A stretch of 64,000 bases of DNA, taken from contig NC_088295.1 in assembly GCF_032854445.1 (NCBI RefSeq), positions 74,182,028 through 74,246,027 on the forward strand, in the 5' to 3' direction. The translations under genes were made by a program, and so were the position numbers. This document shows positions 1 to 12,736 of the stretch, one piece after another. The stretch's first letter is position 1, and each line of letters opens with the position of its first letter. The DNA is from Liolophura sinensis (lineage: Eukaryota > Mollusca > Polyplacophora > Chitonida > Chitonidae). The notes under the pieces are model-generated. The model did no database searches. It was not told the DNA's origin and saw nothing but the letters and a program-made list of their open reading frames with translations.

Positions 1-3000
1 TTAATACCATATGACTGCGTTGCACGTTCTTGTTCTGACAACTGACGAAGAGGGCTGGCATTACCTCATATATATAAGCCATTTTATCAAAAAAACATGG
101 CATATTTAACGATGGCTGTTCTATATCATTGATTTCCGACGAGTTTTAATAGAAGACGTATGAATTATCTTGGTTGGTCAGACTATTACTGCTGTTTTTG
201 GAAGCAGTGGTTATTGTGTTAACTGCTGCGTTCAAATTCCCCGACTTTCAACTCTTGTTAAATGCTGGCTAGATACATCTTAAAGTTCTTAAATGGCAGG
301 TCATTATCACACTTTGAAGTAGTAAATCTATGTTTAACATATAGCTCAAAGAAAACGACAATTTCAACTGATGTAGCATTTTAGTCGAATCATATTGCGC
401 CGTTATCAATTCTTCATATCTGCAATTCGAGTTAGCTTCTTGTTTGATTGCACGGACCGGGCGGATTTGACACTCCAACACCCGGAGTTTACACAAAATT
501 TTCTCACTCATCTCATACATGGGCGAAATTATAAACAAAGTCAGTTGTTGATGGTATGGTTGTAATCCTCAATCCTGTATGGAAGATAATTTTCGCCATG
601 TACTATTGAAAAATCTTTGTCATGCACAAGCTAGATTTCTAGCGCACCGCTTCAAGCAGTGTCCTTACTTATCCACTGTGGCTGACAGACAGGATATTGA
701 TGATTTTGCACTTTCGAAAATGTTTCAATCTTCCAATCATCTGCGTGCATACATGTAGTTAAGAAATAAGCGACTGTTGTGGCCTCCTGTTCAAACAGAG
801 GTCACATCCCATCAATAGTGTAAGGTTTAATAAAACAAAACACAGCATGAAATGTCTTATTTCTATTTTAACATATCACATTCTCCACATTGTAGTTTAA
901 GACTTTAAGATACGAAAAACGTTTGAAAGCAGCTGAATGAATCATGTATAATTCTAGGTCTATCACTCATTGGCACTCTCGCTTTCGTAGTTTCAAAAGG
1001 GCAGAGTGAAACTAGTCTTACAGAGCGGAAAAGGAAGACAGACAAAAAACAGAGGGCTTGCATAGGTGTTACGTGGTTTTGTTTCTTCATTATTCTACTT
1101 GTTTCTATGACCGCACACAAAATGTTATATCTTGGCCACTTGTTAAATCAATAAGGCAGATGAACTGAGGGGGTGTGCTTATCAACCCCATTATTGCCGT
1201 CGAGTGGAACGTCTAGATGACGTTTCATTGTGACGTATGGATTTCATAAGTGTATGTCTATCACTCATTGACACTCTCCCTTTCCTGATTTTATTGTGAC
1301 GAATGGATTTCAGAAGTGTGTGTCCATCACTCATTGACACTCTCGCTTTTGTAGTTTCAAAAGGGCAGAGTTTATCATTAATATGTGATGTTTGTATTCA
1401 CATTTATTTCACAAATTTACATCAGGCACTCGCGCAAATGACTACTGGGGTGTACATATATGAAGATGGTTGTTGTTCCTTAATACGCTGTAGTTTGGCA
1501 TTTCGTCAAATGTTGGAGCTGTTGGACCATAAAACATCGAGTGCACGACAGATATGTTAGAATTTTCATTTTGCCATTGTTGAAGGGGCTTGCATGGGAC
1601 ATTTGGATGTGTGGAGTGTATGGCTTGAAACCCGAGACGGAGCTGTACCAGACGGAATCTGCAAGTGTTTTAACGTTTTTAATGTTTAGGTCAGATGGCG
1701 TAAAGTGTCTTGCAAGAATGCAATAAATCGCGAAGCGTTGAAAACTGCCGGTCTCTTGAGAGAGTCAATTTTCTTAAGAACACTCCGGGCGCATATAAGT
1801 ATCACTTAAGGTGAGTTTTATGTGCGCCGTAACAATGTTGAGGTCGATTCATGCTTCTTCACATGTCTGCTAGTTATAGATCACACAGAATCAGTTTGAT
1901 GGAAAATCGCTGACAGCCTTTATGACTCCCTGGTCTCTGGTTTAGCGTCACTCAACGCTTCTCCACAGCTACGATGTTCAAGCTCTGCTCTTTGCCTTCC
2001 CGTCGCATAAACATTGCTGCACAGCGGTATCTAGTGTTCAAATAGCTAGTAACTCAAGCAATTTCAGGGGGAAAAAGAGCTGTACACAAGATTCACACGT
2101 ACGTATTTCTAGTAGAAATTGCAACCGGAAGAGAAACCTTATCACAATATATAATAGTGAAATACCAACAAGTCACACCAGTTGCTTTTAAATCAGTTGC
2201 AGATTATATCATTTATCTACCTGAGTGTATTCACAATCTAGCGTTTGATTAATTACATACCTCTGTCAAGTTGATTAAAAGGCAATTACGTAATTTCTGA
2301 AGGCTGTAAAAATTATAACCCATCAGACTTGAGACATTCCTGTTTCCCCACTGCATTTATATGTTCATCAATTGGCACTGTATACTGGCAATTATGAATG
2401 CTAACAGTTCACTCAGGAATATCTGGAAGGTCCTCATTACGGCTGATCATTGACTTTCAGATTTGACGAGATAACGTCACGGTCATAACTTGCTCGCTTA
2501 TCAAGGAAAACGTCAAAGCTTCCTCTTTTTATTTTGAACAAAATCGTGGTACATTTTCTCTGCAAATAGAAATTACGACTTCCCCTAGGATTATCATGGC
2601 TATTTGATCTAGCAGGCGAGCACTGGCATGTTTTACTATAAACTGCACAGCGACCAAAGATATATTTCTTATGGAATTTCACACATCTCCTGAGGGGTTT
2701 TTGTTACACAGTGTGAAGTCGTAAATCTGTCCTTTCCCCGAATGAATGAGTGGTATATGTTACAAGCCTGGTCCCAGGGTTCGGAATGAGGTTGGAGTAT
2801 ATTGGAGTAGCAAACGTATAGACAGTCTTTACTTTTCACCCTATCTTTCCCCTGCCATTGAAAGTGGATGCGAGTAAAACCTTTGGGGTTCCGGCCAATC
2901 GAAATCCCAAACCCTGAATGTGAACAACATACCACGTGACAGAAGGAAATTAATCAAAAATAGATTGGCAACTACATCACATGCCTAACGATTGGCTTAG

Positions 3001-3501
3001 TTTTTGTGAAGGTTCCTTCACGCTTAGAGAAAAACTTCCAGAAAGTTTTACACACGCGAGAAGATTTTATTAATTCTAACGATTCAGTGAACAATAACTC
3101 GTTAAGTTATTTCCTCATATAAATCATACGTTGACGATCCAGAGCAATTTGCCGTCCAATTCATCTTCGTATCCAGCATAAGGACACGTTTTACGGATAG
3201 GCGATTTGAGGTGAGATAATTTATTTTATCGTTTTAAAGAATCCATTAATCTTGTAACAACTGATGTGTTACTTGTTTATAGGGAATGTAATATACTTGG
3301 GATGTAAATGATAAACACACAGAGTGGAATGGCAAATATAAGGCTACATTTGTTTTCATTTATTCAACAAATATACAAAATTACAAAGGTGGTAACAAAA
3401 GTTGTTATTAATCAGACGGTAAGCCATGCAGGAAGGGTGGAATGGAGCTAAATATATCGATTACTGTGTTAACTATGTGATATACTAGACATCTTATACA
3501 G
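1..3501. other. Intergenic DNA, left end
   Basis: No gene recognised. It holds the local duplications at 953-1372. Open frames here are short and without recognisable content. Hox4 would be expected beyond the left edge in an ordered cluster; no homeobox is present here. Confidence 0.7.
953..1372. repeat. Local duplications: 58-base unit in two places and a 66-base tandem doublet
   Basis: A unit containing ATCACTCATTGRCACTCTCG and GTAGTTTCAAAAGGGCAGAG occurs at about 953-1011 and 1316-1372. In addition 1227-1292 and 1293-1358 form a tandem doublet of period 66 (ATTGTGACGWATGGATTTCA). The units are partly nested, showing serial local duplication. No protein or RNA identity is evident. Confidence 0.75.
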
Positions 3502-3728
3502 CTTTGCAACCAGGAGCCTCTCGCAAGTGCGGTCGCTGTGATTTCATGTCCAGCTCATGCTGGCTTCCTCTCCAGCAGTACATCGGAAGGTCTTTCAGCA
3601 ATCTGCGGATGGTCGTGGGTTTCCCCCGGGCTGTGCCCGGTTTCCTTCCACCATCATGCTTGCCGCCGTCGTATAAGTAAAATATTCTAGAGTACGGCGT
3701 GAGACACCGATAAAATAAATAAATGAAT
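3502..3728 (+). repeat. tRNA-derived SINE fragment, 5'-truncated (bivalve/lophotrochozoan type)
   Basis: The stretch starts in the tRNA-like head (box-B-like GCTGTGATTTCATGTCCAGC), passes through GGATGGTCGTGGGTTTCCCCCGGGCTGTGCCCGG, and ends with GTCGTATAAGTAAAATATTC, TAGAGTACGGCGTGAGACACC and an (AAAT)n tail. I recognise this as an abundant SINE of bivalves and some other lophotrochozoans. The box-A half is missing. The 120-codon frame on the other strand at 3494-3856 is only the reverse of this repeat. Confidence 0.8.
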
Positions 3729-3934
3729 GTATAAAGCTTTTTGCTGCGCGCGCAAATAAAGCTACCCTGCATCACGCGTTCACCATTCCAGGCATTTGTA
3801 AACATTTCAAGTCTTATTATAGGCGATTGCCGGTGACAAGTTCTGCGCAGAAGCAAAATCCTTCGTTGTGTATTTATTTCTTTGATATATGCGTTTTTAG
3901 TGCGTTTGAATTATAGCGTAAAGCGGAAGATCCT

Positions 3935-4060
3935 ATCGGGGGTACCGTTTGCACGTGTATAATGATCTTGCATACGTATGGAGAGGTGGTCTAGATTAAA
4001 ACAACCAGTGGCTGATGCCGCATTCGAACTCACGACTCTCAAATGCCAATAAACGAGTCA
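3935..4060 (-). repeat. Possible tRNA-related SINE fragment
   Basis: On the minus strand GAGTCGTGAGTTCGAATGCGG resembles a tRNA box B / T-arm and is followed by CATCAGCCACTGGTTG, the layout of a tRNA-derived SINE. No cloverleaf can be drawn, so it is not called as a tRNA gene. Boundaries are approximate. Confidence 0.4.
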
Positions 4061-6344
4061 CAAAACACGAATAAACGAACAAAATCAGCATAAATTTCAT
4101 AGCAACAAAACAGAAATTCAATCAGCAACAGTGGCTTATATTAGTCTGTTATTAACTAACCAGGTATGTCTTTTGAATTCCTTAGAGCGTCTTGCGCAGC
4201 AGTGAAATGAAAGCCGAGGAAACACGATTTCTCTGGAGATAGCAGGTACCATGTATTTATGTGTAGTTGTGGTAGCTGGCAAACGCAACACCCCTGACAC
4301 AGACAATGACTTCCAGCTCGTGTAGCGGCGTGATACAAGCGCCGAACCGTCAACGTAGCGTGCGGGAACTTAATCATAAAGGGCTGCAAGATAATGTTGG
4401 AGATAACACTGTGGTGGCAAGCAACAGGGAAAATCATACTGCTACTGTTGGCCCGCCATATGAATTATTTACTGTTATTTAAGACCCGTTTATTATAGTA
4501 TCCCTCGCGATCAAATATGTGCTTGTGCAGTCAATAGGTCATAGCTAATATGGGTTGTACATCTGATGGTTAAATGAGATCTCTGCATGCATTAGCGGTG
4601 TTGTTAGGTCGTGTCTCGTTAACCTAAAACCGGTGCATGGACACATTCCGCTGAATTATAAAAAACCTTACTTGTTACACAATATCACTGCAGTTACTAC
4701 GTAATTTGGACGCGTTTATGTAATATAATACCCTGCCCACCTTATCACTTCGAGTCTTGTTAGAAAAGTAGATTGGAGTTTTCAGTCGACTGAGCATACA
4801 GGCAAATTACATTAAATTCGATATGTTCAAACATAGACTTGTTTTCTGTTTTCTTATGTAAAAAATCATACTTTCTGATGTTAGTGGATGATTTCACGGG
4901 AAAATAGTTTGTGCTGTACCATGGCATACATGTATGTATGTGATTGTCACAAAACTGAAATTGATACGATAGCCAAAGGTAGGAATTTTGATCAAAACGA
5001 GACATATTTTAAAATGGATATAATAAGTCATTCAAGATTTTTTACTTACTAGTATATGCATACAACGTTCGTTAGATCTACATGTGCGCAGCACAGAGAA
5101 AGCCATTCTGATGACAAAGTTGTTGAGGTGTAAGACCGCAAAAAGAATTTCAAAAATTACAGAAATGTTTTTACTGAATACCTTGCAAATTAAATCAATC
5201 TATACATTCGAAAGGAATAAATCGATCGTTGAGACTTAGACATTATTGATTATAGGCCTAGGGCCCGACCGTTGGCGTCGATGTCAAAGTTTCGGTGGAA
5301 TAAGTTAGGGTCATCTGATATTACGTATGTTTTGTAACGTAGAACTGTAGGCTTCGCTGTATAGAAATGTTATAAATGGTTGGAATGAGAAAGGATAAAA
5401 GTTAAATTTTTTTCCACGGTTTATACTCTTTTCTTAGCCCTATTTTTTCCACACTAAAGGTAAGAACCTTAGTATCTGTTTCAAGCAGTAAACGATATGG
5501 TGACGCTTTGTCATCAATGTACTGCAATAGTTTGCCTCTCCCCACTTCTAAACCCACTGAAATTCGGAGCAGCACTATACAAAATACAATAACGCTTGTA
5601 TGTAAAAGCAATAACTTATATAGTTACTCAAGATGATTTGTTTACAAATTGGAGAAACAGAGATACCAAGTGTCAGCCCCGTGTTTCAATGTGGGAGTTT
5701 CGTTTGTGGTTCCCGCTGTGTTAAATAGACTGGCACATTTATCAGAGCGCAAAACGAGGCTCGTTTGTTTTCCGGTGGGGTATATCAAGTAATTTGTCGA
5801 CAAGTCCATAAACACTGATTAAACGCCTTCCTACACCCCCGGTGCATAGAGCCTATACATACAGTTTATTTCCACCTGGGAACCGCAACAGAGCTCGTGT
5901 ACACTTGACATTATCTGAGCAATATGCGACACCATGTTGCAAATGACCTCTGACACAAGCAACATGCATACAGACGGCCCGAGGCAATTTGCGCATCGAC
6001 ACGTGTAACTTATGCAATGAATAACCGACACTATGTGAGCACGTGTTTTAAATGAGACTAGATTTGTCAATGTCGGAACTTTTCCGGTTTGAGCAGACAT
6101 TTACGCTGTGCAATTTGGAGAAATCTGCATAGAGTTTTTGAAATGAAAAAAAAACCGTTTTTGTTGATTATACTTGCAATTACTACCAATTTTGTTAACA
6201 CAAGCACGACAGAGTCACTTAGTATACCGCACTAGCGCATGATATTTGTTAATTTTGCCTGTTATCGATTTACTTTTAGGGGTAAAATGTAAGATGATGG
6301 CGAAGTTGACAATACTTTTTAAAGAAAATATTACACATTAGGTT

Positions 6345-6588
6345 TAGAAATATCTGCAATGACGCAATCTGTTGCTTTTCATTTCAGATGTTTTGTAACA
6401 ATGAAGTAGCTTTTCTTCATCCGCTTCAGGAGAGCTGTATCCCCCTTTAATGGTATACTCTAAGTGTAGAAATATGTACAATAACGCGATTTTTTGCCAT
6501 CCATTTCAGATGTTTTGTAACAATGATGTAGTTTCTCTTCTTCCCATCCAGGAGCTGCATCCTCTTACGTGTTGTATATTAAATATGG
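6345..6588. repeat. Diverged 122-base tandem duplication
   Basis: TAGAAATATSTRCAATRACGC starts copies at 6345 and 6467; both contain CATTTCAGATGTTTTGTAAC and CAGGAG..GCATCC/GTATCC. Divergence of roughly a fifth suggests an old duplication. TTTCAG looks like a splice acceptor in each copy, but nothing else supports an exon. Confidence 0.75.
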
Positions 6589-9500
6589 CCGTAATCAGAA
6601 GTTTATTACATGTATGTTAGAACTTAACTATTTCTTTATTTAGTCACACTCATACACAAATATAATTATACTTGGTGCTTTGCTGAATCTGAATTTTGCT
6701 TTTAATATATAAACTAGTATCTGGATAAAATGTATATTACCGTTACTCTAGATAATAGCTGGATTTGCTTATTGTTAAAGTAAATACTAGTAACCCGTTT
6801 ATATGAACGTGTATATGAGCCTTTATTGCCACGGTACGGTTGAGTAGCTTAATGTTCCCGCCCGTTCATGATAAATGCTCTGTGGGACGAATATACTCGT
6901 AAGTTGTAACTCGTTACTTGCTTTAAGAATGGTTTTACAAGAGGCTATTTATTTTAGAGAGTATGGACGGGAAACAAAAAAGCTGATGACTCTAGTGTTA
7001 GTCTATCTGACATTAGCACTTAATTTTATCGTACAACCTTCTAAAGAAATCTGCATATCCTCTGACAGTTATCGCTGAGTTGGCAGCCCCATAAATAACG
7101 CTCATGTCAGAGTTGTTCAGCTTTATTTCGTCAGGTAATAAACTATGGACTAGAAGACACCTTGACAGCCCCTGAACACCCACTGCCTGTTGTTTTACCC
7201 TCTCTTTTAAATGCCTGACACGCTTTATTCATATTCTTAATCGCAGGGATCCGCCCATTCCTTTAAATTCCGGCTTGTTTTTTGAGCTGACGGTATATCC
7301 CATATACAGCACACCATTTTGTGTTATATGTACTTATGAATGAAACGATCTTACAAAAGTACAACTGATTCAAATTCGACTTGACATAAACTAGTTTTAT
7401 TATTTATTGGTGAAAAAAAAAACAGAATTCACAGTAAGGGTTATATAATGTTGAATAAAAAAACCGAAAATAAAAATATGTCAAGCTGTTCGATTAATAT
7501 GTTAAGCAGATTTCCCCACTTTCGACGGCTATTTCATGGGCAGTATGGGGATTGCATGGGCATGCATTTTTAATATACTGTTGTATTGGGATTTTCACAA
7601 GCGTTTAAGAAACATATGAACAACATACTCTTCTCCACATTTTTTTACATCAGACTTGTTTTATAACGATGCACGGCCTATAAATGATTCAAGTGTCTGC
7701 TATAAAAGCATACGTAATTATCTCTTCGGAGAGGAATGGAGCATCCCTAATGATATCTTCCTACGCATTTCATTCTTGTGCCACACTTCTGCTCTACAGC
7801 AGTTCAGCCTAAAAGTGATACCGCTGATGTTTCTTAACCCATTCCTCTTTAAATTACAGCCGCTAACGTCCAGTCTTGCTTACGTCATAAGGTGGACGGT
7901 TACTCTTGGCCCTAGCTCGAGCAGGAGACCAGAATTATGTAAGCCACCCGTCCGCCATCTTACACCGGAAGTAATGGTACCCACATCAAAGTCAGCGCGT
8001 TGGACTCGACAAACCCACGGCTTGAGCTTCCCTGCAAGAATATTTACTCAAACAATTTGCTGCTGTCAAAAGTAAGAGGTCTGCACTTTCATCTCAGTTG
8101 AACGGGTAACTCGGATGTCCAGATACCGGATGAAATCTGGATGGTTTTACTACCGCGTATATATTCCTTTTTGAGTTAGGGCTCACGCGTCTAAAAATTT
8201 GCGGAAAATTCGATATTGAAGCTTGCATGATGAAAGCATGCATGCCTTACCTGTGGGCTTATCCATATAATCCAACAATTGCATTTCACGTGATGAGATG
8301 GTATAACTATATGATGAGGATGCTATGTGACACTAAATGAACTGTATAGGAGCATTTAATGTTTATCATTATTTTGCTGAGTGACGGTGGTTTTCTTGTT
8401 ATTGTTACCTGTTATACGAATATAAATGAATATTCCAAAAGTTTATATAAATTATTAAAATATTGTTAAACATAAGATGAATATAAAATTATCAATGCTG
8501 CTATGCAGGTTTAACGTACCACGAAGTTTGTGGTCTTAATAATTAATTAAAAATAATTAATGTGTGTTAGGACTTAAAGGTACATCTGTCTGAAAGCGGT
8601 TAGTGTGTCAAAATTTGTATGCAGTGACATTTCTCAGGGTGTCTCGGTGTATCAAGACTTGTATTTATAGACTTGTCTTCAGATTTGCCTACACCAGGAT
8701 TTGTACGTATTGCTCTTTCTATTAATGGATTTGTATTTGTTAAGCAGTAAGGACCTGCTTCGATAATGCCACAAGAGTGAGTGATGCATTGATTTGCAAA
8801 GTTTAAAGTTACATGGCTGATAGTTGTTTTAATTTTTTAAAACATTAGCTAGCATTATACTCTTACCATACAGAAGTAACGCTTATCACGCGCCGTATCA
8901 CTTTTGTGTTTCATGGATCAAAATTATATCTCCATTTACCGAACGAAAACTGGGTCAGGTAGGAAAAATTATTTTCTAATTACACAATTTTCAATAAATG
9001 TTTCATTTCTTCTTGAGCACCAGCGGGAAAATTATGGTCGTTTTCTTGCCTCGATTGTTGTATACAGATCTGCACGGTGATCGACATCATCCTGTTGGAA
9101 TTGTAGGCGACAGACGCAAAGAAATATATCAATCATGGCCACCCAGGAAAGGTACAAGCTCCACTAATGATACCCGGAGGTGGCTTGATGCATCGTCTGC
9201 ACCCATTATCATCAGACACAAAAAGGTGGGCTTCTAAATACGTCGGCCTTTTTTTTTTTTGTTATTCTCAAACACGGTCCCGTTTTTAATAATCCATTCT
9301 TTATCTGTTGAGTTGCCAAACAAATCAGACATGACCTGATTAATTATCGTTCATGATTGTAATATGTAATACCGATTTTTGCACATCATTAATTACAGCG
9401 ATTTTTGTTCATTGTTAATTCATCACTTCGGAGACCCAGACTGAAATTTCTGTCCTTTGGGCGGGTAGCGTCATGACTTCATATAAATACAAATGGTACA

Positions 9501-10665
9501 TGGCCCTTCACAGGAAAATCATAATTTACAGTCTACTAAATTTATAACTATGCTTACAGTAACCCTGGCAAAGGTCTGCACTTCATGTCTCTTTAGAAAT
9601 AAAGTTGCCTGTTATAAGTTATTTTCCACAGATTTTCATACTGTATAGAAGTTAAGGTTAGAACAGTTAATTTAGAAAGCGGACCGATCTAGTTATTCTC
9701 TGTTGAATGAAAGGCGTGGTTATGGGTGTGTCTCTGGGTGCACTGATCAAGTGACCGCGTGGTTTTACCCACAACCCTGGGAAACCCATAGAGTAATGAC
9801 CATGGTCACTATCCCCCTCCCCTATCTCTTCCCCACCCACTTGCCCAGGGCATAGTTACCGCTCCCTTCTCGCCCCACGATCTAGCGCCACTGATTCCCA
9901 CCGGGGTTGTCATTAGGCCAGCCTTGTCTGGTGTAACCTATAACATAAGGAATGGCAACTGACACAAGCATGTGGAGGGATAGACTTTGTTTGAGTTTTC
10001 TGGGCAGAGCTGGACTATGGTTTACCACAAATATAGACACATGTAACTAATAACGCAAGATTAAAGAGGGCGTTAAGACAACAACGTCACTGCTGCACAT
10101 AGCCATTTATAATTTAAATATTTACAGCAACGTCCCATCCGTTACATGCAGGATTGATGGAAATTTATAAGTATTTATTATTACAACATTCTAACTAGTA
10201 TATTTATAATTTGTTTACTTATAAATTGCGCAAAGTTAATAAGTCTTTTATGATTAACTAAATCATTATTTATACGTTATTCTGCAGTTTTGTTTCTGAC
10301 ATTAATGTGGACGTGAATTGTACTGTGTCAATCTAAACGCGTAAATGAAGATTAATGTTTTCGTCTTAACTGAACTGTGCCTGCTGTCCAAATCTAACAG
10401 ATCGAAAGTATTTTCAAGAAATAAAAACTTGAAATTTTCTCGCTCTCCATTATAACCCTGTTCCTTTATACTTAATTTGATTTAATGAGTGAATGGATGC
10501 ATCTTCCTTTAGGAGTGTTTATGTCTGTAACATGTTTGAATCTGGGTCACATAAATATTTTTTGTATCATTATTTTCTAAACTTTCACAATTTGGACTAT
10601 CATCAAAAGGTGTTTTGCAGTCTGATATTGAACAGGAAATTTGTTTTCTTATTTTAATACATGTA

Positions 10666-10783
10666 TACGTGTGCGTGTTCATTTGTACAAATGGTATCTA
10701 TCTCGAAATTTTAGAAAAACACGTGTACGTGTGCATCTGTAAAAATGGTAATTGTTTAAAAATTCTAGAAAAACACATGCAAT
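10666..10783. repeat. 60-base tandem doublet
   Basis: Two copies begin TACGTGTGC at 10666 and 10726 and share AAATGGTA and TTTTAGAAAAACAC / TTCTAGAAAAACAC. The second copy is a few bases shorter. The open frame here (10615-10821) merely follows the repeat and is not coding. Confidence 0.7.
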
Positions 10784-12704
10784 CATCTGTGATTTGGGAA
10801 AGACCGACAGATTTCCTTTAATTTTTAAAAATATAAATTAAGCAAAGATATGCGTAGATTTTTAAGATTTCTCAGACATAGACATCTTAAATTTGGACAT
10901 TCACGAAACATCGTATAAAGATGTCTTACCCCTTTACCCCGCTCCCTGGGCGGTTAAATTGTCCAAGGCAATATTAATGATAACGACAATGCTAATAATA
11001 AAAATAATGATAATGAAAAAAATCTACACAGTTCAAAAGTATTTATAAGCATTTCTCTTTAAAAAAATTTATGAGCGTTTTCAAATGTCAACTTTAACAT
11101 ATGTCTATACTTGTACGGTCTGTCAATATACATAATTATAACTTTAGCGAGTATTAATGCCTTTTTGATATATCCCCTCCACGAGTTGTTAAACGTATAA
11201 TATTACACATGCGATTAAGTCGAATGGTTGCTCTTCTGTACACATTTTAAATTAATCATGCAAAATAGAAACTTATATAATGAATTATCTTCTCAGATGC
11301 CTGCTTTCCTATAAAGCCCACTATGCTGCTATGGCTAATTGTTTATACGAGCTCAGTGTATGTTTTATTACTGTAAATGCCCGATAGCCATCTATATGAG
11401 TGTCGTGTTTTTGTACGGCCCAGGTCGATGCGCATTATAAATGCAATAAACTATCTTATATGGTCATCACTGACAAAGAAAAACAAACGAAACGGAAACT
11501 CACAAACGCGAGGCATTGCTAATACGCACCCGAGCATATTTACGGTCGATTGATGGCAGACGTTCATTCCATTTATAGATAAATAAATAGGGCATACAAA
11601 TATAATAAAACGTATATGCATGTTTTATGGGGTTTTTATCTACATAGTCTGTTAACATTATAGGACTGAATAACTTTTCACATTTTATACAGGAGATAAA
11701 ATAGGATAAAAAATACGCAAGTAATGAAAACGTTAATTTTAAACGACGTAATTTGGACTCATGTTGTTTGACGATCAAAGCCTAGTGTCACTAACGATAC
11801 TTAAATCTACCTGATTGTAAATTTTTATTTATGTAAATGATAGTAATCACGACAGAGAAGTATTTTTCCTATAAAACCAAAATTATATAACAAGCACTCA
11901 GCAAGCATAATTCCGAATACATACATCTGATTACATCTGGTACATACATTTAGTACCAGTTAAACCGGGCGCGAGAGAAAACTGAAAACAAATCATCGCC
12001 CTTTACGGATCATAATTAACTGCTGCTCAATAAGATATTGGCAAACATTTTAAGATTCTTTTCCTTTCTTATATATATTTAAAGACCTTGACAAAACGTT
12101 TGCTTAATTGAATGAGCCGAGCGCTTGTGGCACGTACGCAGACAATAATCCCAGTCCTATTCCTCGCATACATCAAACCTTGACAAATGTTCCTGACTGA
12201 CACCAGTGTATATTTTTATTTATTAAATTTTAAAAACTTAAGTAACAAAGCCAAAACATTTTATGGAAAACTTTAACCACGTATTCTTCGATTCATCGAG
12301 AAATAGGGTCAGAAGTCAGCGCAAAGTTTTAAAATACATTCAGAGATTCTTACAGAGTTAAAAACTACCTAGAAATCAATGATACTTTTTTGGCCAAAAC
12401 CTCAAATTTTTGGCAAACCATAATTGGGTCTGAGCTATATAATTTGGTTTGGGCTTGTTCCATAATTCATTTTCCAGTCTAAATAAACCATTTATACCCG
12501 ACATTTCGACAGTCTCTGATTTAATTTGTGGATTCCATGTTCAAAGTTCATAGTTTCGATCGTGCCAACAGAATTGTTTATAATATCTCAGGTCCATCTT
12601 CATTGTTTTCTCTTTCGTGCGTGAAAAATTTGCTTTTGATTCCCTTCATTCCGTTTTCCCAGTCAACACGCCAACCGCTTCAAAGTTAATTTTACACGTG
12701 AAAA

Positions 12705-12736
12705 GGCCCATTTTTCTTTCCCTTCTAAAATGGGCC
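12705..12736. other. Perfect 10-bp inverted repeat with 12-base pyrimidine loop
   Basis: GGCCCATTTT (12705-12714), loop TCTTTCCCTTCT, AAAATGGGCC (12727-12736). The perfect stem sits in a comparatively GC-rich, repeat-free stretch (12.6-13.3 kb) together with ATCCCAGA-GTT-TCTGGGAT at 13062-13080. Regulatory element or small structured RNA are both possible; nothing identifies it. Confidence 0.6.

Noticed and set aside
1671-1712. Second copy of the tRNA-like element of 46.3 kb
   Set aside because: Shares only a loose GATGGNGTNAAG resemblance with many mismatches; not convincing.
3494-3856. 120-codon minus-strand protein
   Set aside because: It is the reverse complement of a SINE, not a gene.
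4010-4040. tRNA gene
   Set aside because: Only a T-arm-like GTTCGAAT is present; no matching acceptor, D or anticodon arm.
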